From assembly GCA_905188025.1 (NCBI GenBank), contig CAJJKI010000005.1, forward strand, positions 1 to 64,000: a DNA stretch of 64,000 nt, given 5' to 3'. Below are positions 14,402 to 22,749 of the stretch, piece after piece (within the stretch, counting starts at the first letter, position 1; every line of letters starts with the position of its first letter). The notes beneath the pieces are model-generated. The model worked only from the letters and a program-made list of their open reading frames with translations, made no database searches and was not told the origin of the DNA. The DNA is from an uncultured Eubacteriales bacterium (lineage in GTDB: Bacteria; Bacillota_I; Bacilli_A; RF39; UBA660). The position numbers and the translations under genes are program-made.

Positions 14402-17400
14402 ATGATGCAAGAAAAATTACAAAAATTATTTAAAGAAATTAACTTAGAAGAAGAATTATTACCTTATTTTAATAATGCCAAAATAGAAAAAATAGTTATC
14501 TATGATGGTAACAAACAACTAGATTTTATTCTTAATACCGAAAATGTTTTACCTATCGAAGTATATAATAACACCCTCTATAAGTTAATCTCTTATTTTA
14601 ACTCTATTGAATCTATAAGACTAGTAATAAAACCAACAAGTGTTGATAATAGCCTTCTTTCATCATATTATTTTAATATCTTAAAAGCAATTTGTCTTGA
14701 TCGTGCTAAATATAATGTATTTCTTGAACGTGATACCCCAGTAGAGGGCAATACCATTACAATAAAAACATATAACAAAGTAGAATGTACTAATATGTTT
14801 AGTCTAAAACAAGAATTAATAGATAAATTATCTTGCTATGGCTTTAATGTAAATATAAATATTGATCTCATCGAAGATGGTGATCTAGAATTAAAAAATA
14901 AAATAGAGTCTGAAAAAGTAGTATCTTCTCCTGTGTCTTCTCCATCATCTAACCAAGATAAGCCAATAAAAAAAGAGCAAGATACTGACAAAAAAACTCC
15001 ATATCGTGCTAAAAAAAGTACCGAAGTAACTCCCATCAAAGACGTTCTTTATGAAGTAGATAACATTAATATTAGAGGTAGTATCTTTGGTATAGAATAC
15101 TTTGAATCAAAGAGTGGCTATAAAATAATTACTTTAAAAGTAACTGACTACACTGATAGTATGTATGTAAAAATGTTTACTAAAGATGATGAAGAATATG
15201 CTCTTATCAAAAAACTCTTAAAAGAGGGCAAATGGTATAATTTTTACGGTAAAGCTGCTATGGATAAGTATGCTAATGAAATAGTCTTTAATACTCGTTA
15301 CAAAGATGTCGAAGAAATAGAAGCTCCACCAAAAGAAAAAATCGTCGATGATGAGCCTATTAAAAGAGTAGAACTTCATGCTCATACCATGATGAGTCAA
15401 ATGGATGGTATTACCAAAGTAGACTTAGGAAAACACACCTGCGAACTAGTAAGTAAAGCTATTGATATGGGTTACCGTGGAGTAGCTATCACCGATCATA
15501 GTGGTTGCCAAGCCTTTCCAATAGCATATGGCATAATCTCTTCATATAACAAAAAAATAGAAGACCCAAAAGATCATTTCAAAGGCCTCTACGGAACTGA
15601 ATTAACCCTAGTAGATGATACCGTAAATATCGTTGTAAGACCAACTACCTTACCCCTAGAAGATAACACATTTGTCGTATTTGACACTGAAACTACTGGC
15701 TTCAATGCTGGTGGAGAAGACCAAATGATTGAAATTGGTGCCGTTAAAATAAGAGGAGACGAAATACTTGATCGCTTTGATGAACTAATTGATCCCAAAA
15801 GACACATTCCTGATAAAATTACTGACTTAACTTGCATAACTGATGATATGGTAGCAGGATGCCCTGATGAAGAAACCGTAACCAAACGTTTCCTTGAATG
15901 GACTGGCGATGCTCCAATGGTAGCACATAATGCTAAATTTGATATCTCATTTATAGAAATGGCTATGAAAAAATATAATCTTGGAGAATTCAAAAATACT
16001 GTTATTGATACCCTTGAATTATCCCGTGCTCTCGATCAAGGCTTTGCCCGTCATAACCTCTCAGCCCTCGTAAAAAGATATAATGTTCCATGGGAAGAAG
16101 ATGCCCATCATAGAGCAGACTACGATGCTGAAGGTACTGCCCATGTATTTAGCAAAATGGTAAATAAATTAACTTCTCAAAACCTAACAAAAATATCCGA
16201 TCTTGATAAACTAATATCCAAAGATGAAATATATAAGTTTGGTCGTACCTATCATTTTAATGCCATTGCTAAAACCAAACAAGGCTTAAAGAATCTCTTT
16301 AAAATAATCTCTCTAGCAAACACTACATATTTGTATAAAACACCAAGAATTCTAAGAAGTAAATTAAATGAGCTTCGTGAAGGTTTACTTATCGGTAGTG
16401 GTTGTTATGAATCAGAAGTCTTCATTGAAGCCCGTTCTAAAGAAGGCCAAGAACTAACTAATATTATTAATTTCTATGATTATGTCGAGGTTCAACCCCC
16501 TGAAGTATATGGCCATCTTCTTCAAACTAGTGATTTTGGTAGTGAAGAAGAATTAGAGTCTCATATCAAAAAAGTTATCTCCGCAACCAAAGAAGCCGGT
16601 AAAATTATCGTTGCCACTGGAGATGTCCATCACTTTACTAGAGAAGATAAAATATACCGTGAAATTATTGTTAATCAAAAAGTACCTGGAGGAGGCCGCC
16701 ATCCACTTGCTAAAAGTAGTATTCATGATATCCCTTCACAACATTTTCGTACTACTAGAGAAATGCTTAACGACTTTGCCTTTCTAGGTGATGATCTCGC
16801 TTATGAAATAGTTGTTACAAATACCAACAAAATACTAGACATGGTTGATGAAATAGAAGTAATTATTGATACCGGAGGAATTCCATTCTCTCCAAGAGTA
16901 AAAAGTGATGATGGCTCATCTTACCTAGACTGTCCTCGTGTAGTAACAGATCTTGTATATGATAAAGCAGCCTCTTGGTATGGAAATCCACTTCCACATA
17001 ATATTGAAGAACGTATCGCTAAAGAATTATATGGTGATATCGTATATAAATGTTGGCAAGAAATAGTCAACGAACAAAATCCTGATATGAGTGATGAAGA
17101 TAAAAAAACAGAAATCTTTAATAATCTTCATAAAACAGTCGTTGAAGGATTTGATGCCGTCAAAAAATTAGTAGGAGACTCCGTTGTTAAAAAATGGACT
17201 GAAGAAGATGGTGAACTAAATGATAAATCAAAAGAAAAGAAAATAAAGAAACAATTAGGAGGTATCATCGGTGGAGGATTTGATCCAATCTATCTAATTG
17301 CTCAAAGGCTAGTAAAACACTCTAACGATGAAGGTTACTTAGTAGGATCCCGTGGTTCCGTTGGCTCAAGCTTCGTTGCTACCATGATGGGTATCACTGA

Positions 17401-19048
17401 AGTTAACCCTTTACCAGCTCATTATCGTTGTCTAAAGTGTCAAACAAGTATCTTTAAAGATGATTCTGGTAATGAACTAGGAGCAACATATTCAAGTGGC
17501 TTTGATCTTCCTGATAAGACTTGTCCAAACTGTGGCGAACTATTATATAAAGATGGTCAAGATATGCCATTCGCTACCTTCCTAGGATTTAATGCTGATA
17601 AAGTTCCTGATATTGACCTTAACTTTTCCGATCTAAACCAAGCCTCAGCTCACGAGTACACTAAAGTATTATTCGGTGTAGATAATGTTTACCGTGCTGG
17701 AACTATTGGTACTGTTGCAGAGAAAACAGCCTTTGGTTTCGTAAAAGGATACTATGAAGATAAAGGAATAACTAACAAGAGAACTTGTGAAATAGAAAGA
17801 TTAGCTGCTGGTTGTACCGGTGTAAAAAGAACTACTGGCCAGCATCCTGGAGGCATCGTTGTAGTCCCTGACTATATGGACGTTTCCGATTTCACTCCAT
17901 TCCAGTTCCCTGCAGAAGACGTTACTAGTCCTTGGAGAACCACTCACTTTGATTACCATGCTATCGACCAAGACTTATTAAAACTAGATATCTTAGGTCA
18001 TTCCGATCCAACACAACTTCGTATGATTCAAGACCTAACAAAAACAGATATCTTAAAAGTCCCACTAGATGATAAAGAAACAATGAGCATCTTTACCAGT
18101 ACTAAAGCCCTCGGAGTTACTAATGAACAAATTATGTGTCCAACTGGAACATTAGGCATCCCTGAATTTGGCACTCCATTCACTATTGGCATGGTGGAAG
18201 AAACAAAACCAACTACTTTTGCCGAACTAATCAAAATATCAGGATTATCTCACGGTACTGACGTATGGTTAGGAAATGCTCAAGAATTAATTAAAAATAA
18301 TATTGTTCCATTTAAAGAAGTAATTGGTTGTCGTGATGATATCATGGTATATCTAATGTATCACGGTGTAGAACCTATCAAAGCCTTCAAAATAATGGAG
18401 TTCGTTCGTAAAGGAAAAGCTTCTAAAGATCCAGAAACATGGAAAGGTCATGTAGAAACAATGGAAAAAGCTGGTATTGAAGATTGGTTTATTGATTCAT
18501 GTTCTAAAATCAAATACATGTTCCCAAAAGCCCACGCTGCCGCTTATGTAATTAGTGCTTTCCGTATTGCTTGGTATAAAGTACATATGCCTGCATACTA
18601 TTATGCTTCTTGGTTTTCAACAAAAGCTACTGATTTTAATGTAGAAGCCATGATCAAAGGTTATGATGCTATTAAAAATGTTTTAACTGAAATAGATAAC
18701 AAAGGCTTTGATGCTACAAACAAAGAAGCTGGTATTGCTGAATGTTTGAAACTAGCCCTTGAAGCAACCGCTCGTGGTATAAAAATAGCAAATGTTGATT
18801 TGTATAAAAGTAAAGGAACATTATTTGATGTCCTTGATGATAAAACAATTATTCCACCATTCAATGCTATTGATGGACTAGGGGATGTCGTTGCTAAAAA
18901 CATTGAAGCTGAAGCTAAAAAACACCCATTTATTTCTATTGAAGATTTCCAAAATAGATGCAAAGTATCTACAACTCTTGTTGATAAAATGAAAACTATG
19001 GGCTTATTTAAAGACATGCCAGAAACAAGTCAGTTAAGTTTATTTTAA
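14402..19048 (+). CDS. polC: DNA polymerase III PolC-type alpha subunit
   Basis: A 1548-residue replicative polymerase with built-in proofreading, found in low-GC Gram-positives. In order: an N-terminal domain, an OB fold (about 225-300, IRGSIFGIEYFESKSGYKII), a PHP domain opening with ELHAHTMMSQMDG (His326, His328), a DnaQ-like exonuclease inserted in PHP (FDTETTG, Asp428), a thumb-palm region, a four-Cys zinc motif (CLKC...CPNC, about 1015-1045), and polymerase PDIDLNFS with Asp1070 and Asp1072. It is about 100 residues longer than B. subtilis PolC. A Ser/Pro/Lys-rich linker near 180-215 may account for part of that. The ATG at 14402 is preferred over a GTG at 14393, which lies only 3 bases from AAGGAA. 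Confidence 0.96.
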   Translation: MMQEKLQKLFKEINLEEELLPYFNNAKIEKIVIYDGNKQLDFILNTENVLPIEVYNNTLYKLISYFNSIESIRLVIKPTSVDNSLLSSYYFNILKAICLDRAKYNVFLERDTPVEGNTITIKTYNKVECTNMFSLKQELIDKLSCYGFNVNINIDLIEDGDLELKNKIESEKVVSSPVSSPSSNQDKPIKKEQDTDKKTPYRAKKSTEVTPIKDVLYEVDNINIRGSIFGIEYFESKSGYKIITLKVTDYTDSMYVKMFTKDDEEYALIKKLLKEGKWYNFYGKAAMDKYANEIVFNTRYKDVEEIEAPPKEKIVDDEPIKRVELHAHTMMSQMDGITKVDLGKHTCELVSKAIDMGYRGVAITDHSGCQAFPIAYGIISSYNKKIEDPKDHFKGLYGTELTLVDDTVNIVVRPTTLPLEDNTFVVFDTETTGFNAGGEDQMIEIGAVKIRGDEILDRFDELIDPKRHIPDKITDLTCITDDMVAGCPDEETVTKRFLEWTGDAPMVAHNAKFDISFIEMAMKKYNLGEFKNTVIDTLELSRALDQGFARHNLSALVKRYNVPWEEDAHHRADYDAEGTAHVFSKMVNKLTSQNLTKISDLDKLISKDEIYKFGRTYHFNAIAKTKQGLKNLFKIISLANTTYLYKTPRILRSKLNELREGLLIGSGCYESEVFIEARSKEGQELTNIINFYDYVEVQPPEVYGHLLQTSDFGSEEELESHIKKVISATKEAGKIIVATGDVHHFTREDKIYREIIVNQKVPGGGRHPLAKSSIHDIPSQHFRTTREMLNDFAFLGDDLAYEIVVTNTNKILDMVDEIEVIIDTGGIPFSPRVKSDDGSSYLDCPRVVTDLVYDKAASWYGNPLPHNIEERIAKELYGDIVYKCWQEIVNEQNPDMSDEDKKTEIFNNLHKTVVEGFDAVKKLVGDSVVKKWTEEDGELNDKSKEKKIKKQLGGIIGGGFDPIYLIAQRLVKHSNDEGYLVGSRGSVGSSFVATMMGITEVNPLPAHYRCLKCQTSIFKDDSGNELGATYSSGFDLPDKTCPNCGELLYKDGQDMPFATFLGFNADKVPDIDLNFSDLNQASAHEYTKVLFGVDNVYRAGTIGTVAEKTAFGFVKGYYEDKGITNKRTCEIERLAAGCTGVKRTTGQHPGGIVVVPDYMDVSDFTPFQFPAEDVTSPWRTTHFDYHAIDQDLLKLDILGHSDPTQLRMIQDLTKTDILKVPLDDKETMSIFTSTKALGVTNEQIMCPTGTLGIPEFGTPFTIGMVEETKPTTFAELIKISGLSHGTDVWLGNAQELIKNNIVPFKEVIGCRDDIMVYLMYHGVEPIKAFKIMEFVRKGKASKDPETWKGHVETMEKAGIEDWFIDSCSKIKYMFPKAHAAAYVISAFRIAWYKVHMPAYYYASWFSTKATDFNVEAMIKGYDAIKNVLTEIDNKGFDATNKEAGIAECLKLALEATARGIKIANVDLYKSKGTLFDVLDDKTIIPPFNAIDGLGDVVAKNIEAEAKKHPFISIEDFQNRCKVSTTLVDKMKTMGLFKDMPETSQLSLF

Positions 19049-19065
19049 CCAACTTGTTTTTTCTT
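19023..19065 (+). terminator. Terminator of polC
   Basis: AAACAAGT (19023-19030) pairs with ACTTGTTT (19052-19059) and GTTAA with TTAAC inside, followed by a T run. The stop codon sits within the hairpin. Confidence 0.7.
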
Positions 19066-19097
19066 TATCAAAATAATAAAATTTATCAAAAAAAGTA

Positions 19098-19126
19098 TTG
19101 CATTTTTTTCATTATTTTGATATCAT
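19098..19126 (+). promoter_or_regulatory. Promoter of the first TasA-like gene
   Basis: TTGCAT (19098-19103), a 17-base spacer and TATCAT (19121-19126). The same layout and a similar T-rich spacer recur before the second TasA-like gene. Confidence 0.6.
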
Positions 19127-19152
19127 TAGTATAGTAAAGGAGGAATATAAAG

Positions 19153-19887
19153 ATGGAAAATAAAAGAGGAAGTGGAATTTTCTTAGGAGTTGTTAGTGTT
19201 GCTACATTAGTAGTTGCTATAATTGGAGCTACATTTGCGTTCTTCTCTACTCAAACAGGTAGTAAAGAAAATGCCGTTAATGTAGGTGCTTATGAATTCG
19301 CTACATCTGTAAAGAGCGTAGATAGAATTTATCCAACTACAGATGATGAAGCAAAATTCACTCAAGGAATCATTCCATTAAATGCTGCCACAAGCGTTGG
19401 AGACACTACATATTTAATGCGTGCTTTATCAGCAGATAAAAAATGTATTGATGATAAAGGGTACATGGTTTGTGTGCTATACAAAGTAACTTTGACCAAC
19501 ACTAGTACAATTGCTGCTGAAATGAATTTAACAGTAAAAACTACTAAAAACGACAAAGGTGCTGGTGGCGAAGCATTTACTGATTTGACTTTCCAAGCAT
19601 TAAGCGGAGATGAAACAGCATTTACATTAGATGGTACAGCTGCAAAATTATTAGATATAGATCAAGCAGTAGTTATCAAAAAAGACACAGGTAATTTAAC
19701 AATTACTGCCGCCGCTGCTGATACTACAGGTATTGCTAAAGAAACAGTTCATTACTTTGTAGTTTATCTAAATGAAGAAACAGAAGCTACTGACCAATCT
19801 AAACAAATGGGTGCTAAGTATGAAGGCCAATTAATTTATACTACTACAACTGGTGGAAATACATTAACTGGTACATTCACAGCTTAA
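19153..19887 (+). CDS. TasA/camelysin-like secreted protein with SipW-type signal peptide
   Basis: A 244-residue protein starting with basic residues and a hydrophobic signal ending GATFAFFSTQTGS, the pattern of SipW-dependent signal peptides in TasA fibre proteins. The mature part is rich in Thr, Ala and beta-strand patterns. It has one pair of cysteines eight residues apart (CIDDKGYMVC) and a Thr-rich C-terminus ending LTGTFTA. TasA-family proteins form extracellular biofilm fibres. The second TasA-like gene just downstream shares the Cys pair and the GTF ending. No signal peptidase gene lies in the window. AAAGGAGG precedes the ATG. Confidence 0.8.
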   Translation: MENKRGSGIFLGVVSVATLVVAIIGATFAFFSTQTGSKENAVNVGAYEFATSVKSVDRIYPTTDDEAKFTQGIIPLNAATSVGDTTYLMRALSADKKCIDDKGYMVCVLYKVTLTNTSTIAAEMNLTVKTTKNDKGAGGEAFTDLTFQALSGDETAFTLDGTAAKLLDIDQAVVIKKDTGNLTITAAAADTTGIAKETVHYFVVYLNEETEATDQSKQMGAKYEGQLIYTTTTGGNTLTGTFTA

Positions 19888-19902
19888 TTTAGATAGAAAT
19901 CT

Positions 19903-19934
19903 AAAAAGCGTTTTCTAAAGAAATCGCTTTTTTC
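19903..19934 (+). terminator. Terminator between the two TasA-like genes
   Basis: AAAAAGCG (19903-19910) pairs with CGCTTTTTT (19925-19933), with TTTTC/GAAA extending the stem and a T-rich tail. Confidence 0.75.
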
Positions 19935-19936
19935 TA

Positions 19937-19965
19937 TTGCCATTTTTTAATATTTTTGGTATTAT
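19937..19965 (+). promoter_or_regulatory. Promoter of the second TasA-like gene
   Basis: TTGCCA (19937-19942), a 17-base spacer and TATTAT (19960-19965), closely resembling the promoter at 19098-19126. Confidence 0.6.
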
Positions 19966-19989
19966 TAAATAAGAATAGGTGTGATAGTC

Positions 19990-20799
19990 ATGAGTGAAAA
20001 AGAGAAGAAAAAAATGTTCATTGCTTTTTTAGTTCTCGCTACAGTTATTTTATTAGCTGCTGGAGCTACATTTGCATATTTCCAAACAACCACTAATAGT
20101 GATCCCGGAGCCGTAAACATGCAAGCAGCCGTTCTTAAATTAGATTTAAAAGATGACACATCATTGATTAAGACCAAAATAATTCCTTCTATTGAAGAAT
20201 ATGTTGATATTGCTAGTACTAGAAGGGATAAAGAAGGAAATTTACTAGCACCATATATAGATGAAACAACTGGAGAAACTATCACCGCTAAAACTGCTTG
20301 TATAGACGACAATCTCAAAGAAATTTGCAGTATTTACACCTTTACCGTTACTAATGATAGTGAAATGTCCATTCCTTTATATTTTACATTGGATCAAGGT
20401 ATTAATACCTTTGAAAATCTATATTTTAAAATAATAGATGATAAAAATAATGTTGTTATGCCAGCAACTCGTATGTTAGATGACCGTTATGAAATAGACG
20501 AAACTACCGGTAAATATCAAAAAGATGAAGATGGTAAACTAATAGAAAAAGCTAATTTTAATAGCCTTAAACCTTCTCCAATAGTCTTAACCGGTATCAA
20601 TAAAGACCTAGAAGGCAGCACCGATAAAACTAATCCTTCAAAAGTAACATATTCGATAGTTATGTGGATTATGGAAACTCATGTAGATCAAACTGAAGAA
20701 GATAGCGGCAGAATATTTGCCTCAACCCTCTATGTTACTACTTCTCCTGAAGGAACTACGGGTATTACCGGAACATTCTCTGCATTTGGTCGTGAATAA
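19990..20799 (+). CDS. Second TasA-like secreted protein
   Basis: A 269-residue protein. The SipW-type signal (IAFLVLATVILLAAGATFAYFQTTTNSD) ends in the same GATFAxF pattern as its neighbour. The mature part is more acidic and carries the same paired cysteines (CIDDNLKEIC), followed by SIYTFTVTNDSEMSIPLYF, which parallels VLYKVTLTNTSTIAAEMNL in the first protein. The C-terminus GITGTFSAF matches LTGTFTA. The two are therefore diverged paralogues, perhaps a major and a minor fibre subunit (inference). The ATG at 19990 follows AGGTGTGA; an in-frame GTG at 19981 lies inside that RBS. Confidence 0.78.
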   Translation: MSEKEKKKMFIAFLVLATVILLAAGATFAYFQTTTNSDPGAVNMQAAVLKLDLKDDTSLIKTKIIPSIEEYVDIASTRRDKEGNLLAPYIDETTGETITAKTACIDDNLKEICSIYTFTVTNDSEMSIPLYFTLDQGINTFENLYFKIIDDKNNVVMPATRMLDDRYEIDETTGKYQKDEDGKLIEKANFNSLKPSPIVLTGINKDLEGSTDKTNPSKVTYSIVMWIMETHVDQTEEDSGRIFASTLYVTTSPEGTTGITGTFSAFGRE

Positions 20800-20802
20800 G
20801 CC

Positions 20803-20830
20803 TTGACAACTATCAAAAAAATGCTATAAT
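20803..20830 (+). promoter_or_regulatory. Promoter of aspS
   Basis: Perfect TTGACA (20803-20808), a 16-base spacer and perfect TATAAT (20825-20830). The start would be about 20837, at the base of the T-box Stem I. Confidence 0.85.
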
Positions 20831-20836
20831 AAATAT

Positions 20837-20975
20837 TGATTTTCGGTTTATGAGTGACAACATAAATATCAACGAAATCAAACAATTTAATATTAAAATG
20901 AGCGCACGAAAGTGAAATAAGGTGGCACCGCGGTATAACCGTCCTTATAATTTACTTTTCGTGCTTTTTATTTAA
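20837..20975 (+). promoter_or_regulatory. T-box riboswitch with very short Stem I, upstream of aspS
   Basis: The T-box sequence AAGGTGGCACCGCGG (20919-20933) is intact. A terminator pairs GCACGAAAGTGAAATAAGG with CCTTATAATTTACTTTTCGTGC (complementary with small bulges; 3' arm ends 20964) and ends in TTTTTATTT. Stem I is only 20837-20880: TGATTTTCG with CGAAATCA (20873-20880), then TTTATG (20847-20852) with CATAAA (20861-20866), capped by the loop AGTGACAA. The Asp codon GAC (20856-20858) followed by A lies in that terminal loop. A TTTAATATTAAA palindrome serves as Stem III. Uncharged tRNA-Asp would stabilise the antiterminator and raise AspRS expression. Confidence 0.85.
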
Positions 20976-20987
20976 GGAGGAATAAAA

Positions 20988-22733
20988 ATGAAAGATAATA
21001 TTTACAGAACTATTTATTGTGGAGAAGTATCCACAAATGAAATCGGAAAAGAAATTCGCCTTGCAGGATGGGTAAATTCCATTCGTAACCTTGGAAGCCT
21101 TCTTTTCATAACACTAAGAGATGAGACAGGAATCATCCAACTTATCAGTGAAGAAGTAGACAAGTACATTAATATCACTCGTGAAAGCACTATCACTGTA
21201 ACTGGTACCGTAAGAGCTAGAACTAAAGATATGATTAATCCTAATATGAAAACAGGTGAAGTAGAAGTCTTAATCAGCTCCCTAGAAGTACTCGGAGAAT
21301 GTGAAAACGTACTTCCTTTTGAAATATCTCGTTCTAAAGAATCAACTGAAGATACCCGTCTAAAATACCGTTATCTTGACTTAAGAAATGAAGAAGTACA
21401 TAATAACATTTTATTTAGAAGCCAAGTAATTGACTTTATTAGAACTACTATGAAAAGTATGAATTTTACAGAAATACAAACACCAATAATTACGGCTACT
21501 TCTCCAGAAGGTGCACGTGACTTTATCGTACCATCACGTAAATTTAAAGGAAAATTCTATGCCTTACCACAAGCACCTCAAATATTTAAACAATTATTAA
21601 TGGTGTCAGGCTTCAATAAATACTTCCAAATAGCACCATGCTTCCGTGATGAAGATCCACGTAGTGATAGACTATATGGTGAATTCTATCAATTAGACTT
21701 TGAAATGTCTTTTGCTACCGAAGAAGATGTCTACAAAGTAGGACAAAAAGTATTCTATGATATCTTCACCAAGTTTGGTAACAAAGAAGTAAGCCCAATT
21801 CCTTTTAGAAGAATACCTTATGAAGAAGCTATCTTAAAGTATGGTTCAGATAAGCCAGATTTACGTAATCCATTAGAAATAACAGACCTAACTAGTATCC
21901 TTTCAAAAATAGATTTTGCTCCATTTAAAAATACCACCATTAGAGGTATTAAAGTATCATCAATTGATAAGTCTAATTCTTGGTATAAACAAATGGAAGA
22001 ATATGTTAAATCAATAGATGGCATTCTAGGATATATCAAAGTAAATGAAGATATGTCATTCAAGTCATCTCTAGATAAATTTTTCACTGAAGAGTCTCGT
22101 AAAGAATTAAAAGAAGCTCTATCATTAGAGCCAGGTAATGTTCTCTTTATAGTAGCCAACGAAATTCCTCGTAAATGTGCTAAAATAATGGGCCAACTCA
22201 GAATTAAACTAGGTCAAGAACTAGATCTAATCGATAAATCAAAATATATTTTCTGTATTGTTAATGACTTCCCATTCTATGAATTAGATGAAGAAGATGA
22301 CAGCATCGCTTTCTCACATAATCCATTCTCAATGCCCCAAGGTGGACTAGAAGCCTTAAATACTAAAGATCCACTAACCATCAAAGCCTACCAATATGAC
22401 TTCGTATGTAATGGTTATGAAATGTCATCTGGAGGCGTAAGAAATCATGATCGCCGTATCTTGAAAAAAGCCTTTGAAATAGCCGGATATGATGAAGAAG
22501 TTGTTAAATCAAAATTTCCATCACTATATGAAGCCTTCCGTTACGGAGCTCCTCCACATGCTGGTATGGCTCCTGGAATTGATCGTATCCTAATGCTTCT
22601 AAAAGATGAAGAAAATATTCGTGAAATGGTTGCCTTCCCACTAAGTGCTAACGGATCAGATGCTATGATGGGTTGCCCAGGAGAAGTCTTTGAAAAACAA
22701 CTACGTGAAACACATATAAAAATAAGAGATTAA
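20988..22733 (+). CDS. aspS: Aspartyl-tRNA synthetase
   Basis: A 581-residue bacterial-type class IIb synthetase that charges tRNA-Asp. The N-terminal OB-fold anticodon domain covers about 1-105 (LAGWVNSIRNLGSLLFITLRD). Motif 1 is IRTTMKSMNFTEIQTPI, motif 2 is FRDEDPRSDRLYGEFYQLD, a GAD-like insertion covers about 285-410, and motif 3 is GAPPHAGMAPGIDRILML. Length is typical for the bacterial type. AAGGAGG lies 7 bases from the ATG. It is controlled by the preceding T-box. I cannot tell from sequence whether it also charges tRNA-Asn. Confidence 0.96.
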   Translation: MKDNIYRTIYCGEVSTNEIGKEIRLAGWVNSIRNLGSLLFITLRDETGIIQLISEEVDKYINITRESTITVTGTVRARTKDMINPNMKTGEVEVLISSLEVLGECENVLPFEISRSKESTEDTRLKYRYLDLRNEEVHNNILFRSQVIDFIRTTMKSMNFTEIQTPIITATSPEGARDFIVPSRKFKGKFYALPQAPQIFKQLLMVSGFNKYFQIAPCFRDEDPRSDRLYGEFYQLDFEMSFATEEDVYKVGQKVFYDIFTKFGNKEVSPIPFRRIPYEEAILKYGSDKPDLRNPLEITDLTSILSKIDFAPFKNTTIRGIKVSSIDKSNSWYKQMEEYVKSIDGILGYIKVNEDMSFKSSLDKFFTEESRKELKEALSLEPGNVLFIVANEIPRKCAKIMGQLRIKLGQELDLIDKSKYIFCIVNDFPFYELDEEDDSIAFSHNPFSMPQGGLEALNTKDPLTIKAYQYDFVCNGYEMSSGGVRNHDRRILKKAFEIAGYDEEVVKSKFPSLYEAFRYGAPPHAGMAPGIDRILMLLKDEENIREMVAFPLSANGSDAMMGCPGEVFEKQLRETHIKIRD

Positions 22734-22749
22734 TTTAAGGAGTAGGGTT

